Shown here: in pieces, positions 5,391 to 5,440 of the stretch | How the letters are laid out: each line of letters opens with the position of its first letter | Position numbering within the stretch: the first letter of the stretch is position 1 | Assembly: GCA_964504335.1 (NCBI GenBank) | Contig: CAZDET010000127.1 | Location: 1-5,440, forward strand | Reading direction: 5' to 3' | From: CAZDET01 sp964504335 | GTDB lineage: Bacteria > Bacteroidota > Bacteroidia > Chitinophagales > Saprospiraceae | DNA length: 5,440 bases | Position numbers and translations under genes: made by a program | Notes under the pieces: generated by a model | What the model was told of the DNA's origin: nothing | The model's database searches: none | Seen by the model: the letters and a program-made list of their open reading frames with translations, nothing else

Positions 5391-5440
5391 TACCCGATGG
5401 TTTTGAGTGATGGGTAAACAAATTGAGGAAAAGCAAATAT

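Overview
The window looks like a chromosomal segment from a member of the Bacteroidota, most likely a Cytophagales-type environmental bacterium. This rests on the style of the secreted proteins, a good match to the Bacteroidota promoter consensus (TTTG, then TAnnTTTG) and the lack of strong Shine-Dalgarno sites before most starts. Genus cannot be fixed from the sequence. Base composition is uneven by eye: the ribonuclease gene and the end of the regulator gene are GC-rich, while the oxidoreductase gene and the far right end are clearly more AT-rich.

Layout, left to right. (1) 1-888, minus: a secreted protein of unknown function with a signal peptide, two beta-rich parts and a low-complexity linker. 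(2) 889-1108: non-coding, with a hairpin and a T-rich tract that may end the next operon. (3) 1109-1794, minus: a two-gene operon with overlapping stop and start codons. It encodes an exported or membrane-anchored barnase/RNase Sa-type ribonuclease followed by a short barstar-like inhibitor. (4) 1795-1986: a divergent control region with a Bacteroidota-type promoter for the ribonuclease operon, a perfect 13-nt palindrome inside that promoter's spacer, a second 8-bp-arm inverted repeat, and a leader hairpin. (5) 1987-2352, plus: a small Xre-type DNA-binding protein with a C-terminal coiled coil. (6) 2540-4183, minus: a GMC-family FAD-dependent alcohol/choline-type dehydrogenase. (7) 4199-5307: an apparently complete IS630-family insertion sequence with 23-bp imperfect terminal inverted repeats and a TA target duplication, inserted about 14 bp upstream of the oxidoreductase start codon. 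(8) 5310-5440: AT-rich, repetitive non-coding DNA, probably the original upstream region of the oxidoreductase gene.

How it fits together. The most coherent unit is a ribonuclease toxin, its barstar inhibitor and a divergent Xre-type regulator, with operator-like palindromes placed on the toxin promoter. I infer that the regulator controls this operon and that the barstar protects the cytoplasm until the enzyme is exported. The ribonuclease and barstar folds are known; the short inhibitor and the regulator/operator arrangement are the less usual parts. The second story is the IS630 insertion, which separates the oxidoreductase from its ancestral promoter and must have either silenced it or put it under transcription from the element.
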